A stretch of 41,719 bases of DNA from Verrucomicrobiota bacterium. GTDB lineage: Bacteria > Verrucomicrobiota > Verrucomicrobiia > Limisphaerales > UBA8199. Shown in pieces: positions 41,653-41,719 of the stretch; the stretch's first letter is position 1, and every line of letters begins with the position of its first letter. The notes below the pieces were generated by a model. The model was not told the DNA's origin. It did no database searches and saw nothing but the letters and a program-made list of their open reading frames with translations. Location of the stretch: assembly GCA_003176045.1 (NCBI GenBank), contig PSRM01000348.1, positions 1 to 41,719 on the forward strand, written 5' to 3'. The translations under genes and the position numbers were made by a program.

Positions 41653-41719
41653 TTCTCATTTTGACTTGAAGGCGTGGAGCGCGACCCGAGCCGGAGTTGG
41701 GTGGCGCGACTGAGGCGGG

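Noticed and set aside
1..41719. tRNA, rRNA or riboswitch genes
   Set aside because: No cloverleaf, rRNA core sequence or recognised riboswitch motif was found on reading both strands by eye; a covariance-model search would be decisive.

Overview
The window looks like chromosome of a Gram-negative heterotroph of the Verrucomicrobiota, most likely of the Pedosphaera/Limisphaerales type. This is inferred from the gene families (DUF5069, DUF6515, DUF2092, MacAB-like exporters, NtrC-type regulation, many lipoproteins and a Tat substrate) and from an extraordinary load of short palindromic and 7-8 nt tandem repeats. No rRNA, tRNA, CRISPR array, transposase or phage structural gene was seen.

Layout. 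1-4485: a GT9-type heptosyltransferase (5' end outside the window) overlaps the first of two paralogous proteins, one with a Tat signal. The two share an 18-residue Ser-rich C-terminal tail, and an unknown exported protein and a DXD glycosyltransferase follow. This is the best candidate for an undescribed system: a small protein-glycosylation cluster with its own substrates. 4486-5490: repeats. 5491-8449 (-): beta-carbonic anhydrase lipoprotein, sialidase-fold protein, small conserved protein. 8535-11604 (+): polytopic membrane protein plus a His-rich, probably metal-related membrane protein. 11800-15830: STAS/SpoIIAA-like protein, a frame-interrupted GIY-YIG-like gene, a broken DUF3631 gene, an exported NADAR-domain protein and DUF5069. 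16483-21207 (+): histidine kinase, sigma-54 response regulator, B12-binding radical SAM protein. 21428-25129: Zn-phospholipase-C-like protein and a phosphatase lipoprotein (-), then a eukaryotic-type HisA (+). 25280-27400 (+): DUF2062 and SGNH hydrolase. 27554-32765 (-): a four-gene MacAB-like exporter with two separate permeases. 32962-40039 (+): PurD, an S41-like protein without its catalytic pair, a three-domain fusion (low-molecular-weight phosphatase, RpiB-like, serine hydroxymethyltransferase), Rho and a CBM48 protein. 40085-41652 (-): DUF6515 and a degraded DUF2092 gene.

A theme runs through the window. The repeats that fill the intergenic spaces also occur in frame inside genes: in HisA (two heptamer-repeat insertions), the polytopic membrane protein (a perfect 26-bp inverted repeat), the radical SAM protein, the GT9 C-terminus, the MacA-like C-terminus, and the N-termini of several exported proteins, where repeat DNA supplies the start codon or even the hydrophobic signal segment. 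Three genes (GIY-YIG-like, DUF3631, DUF2092) have interrupted frames, which may be decay, recoding or assembly error.
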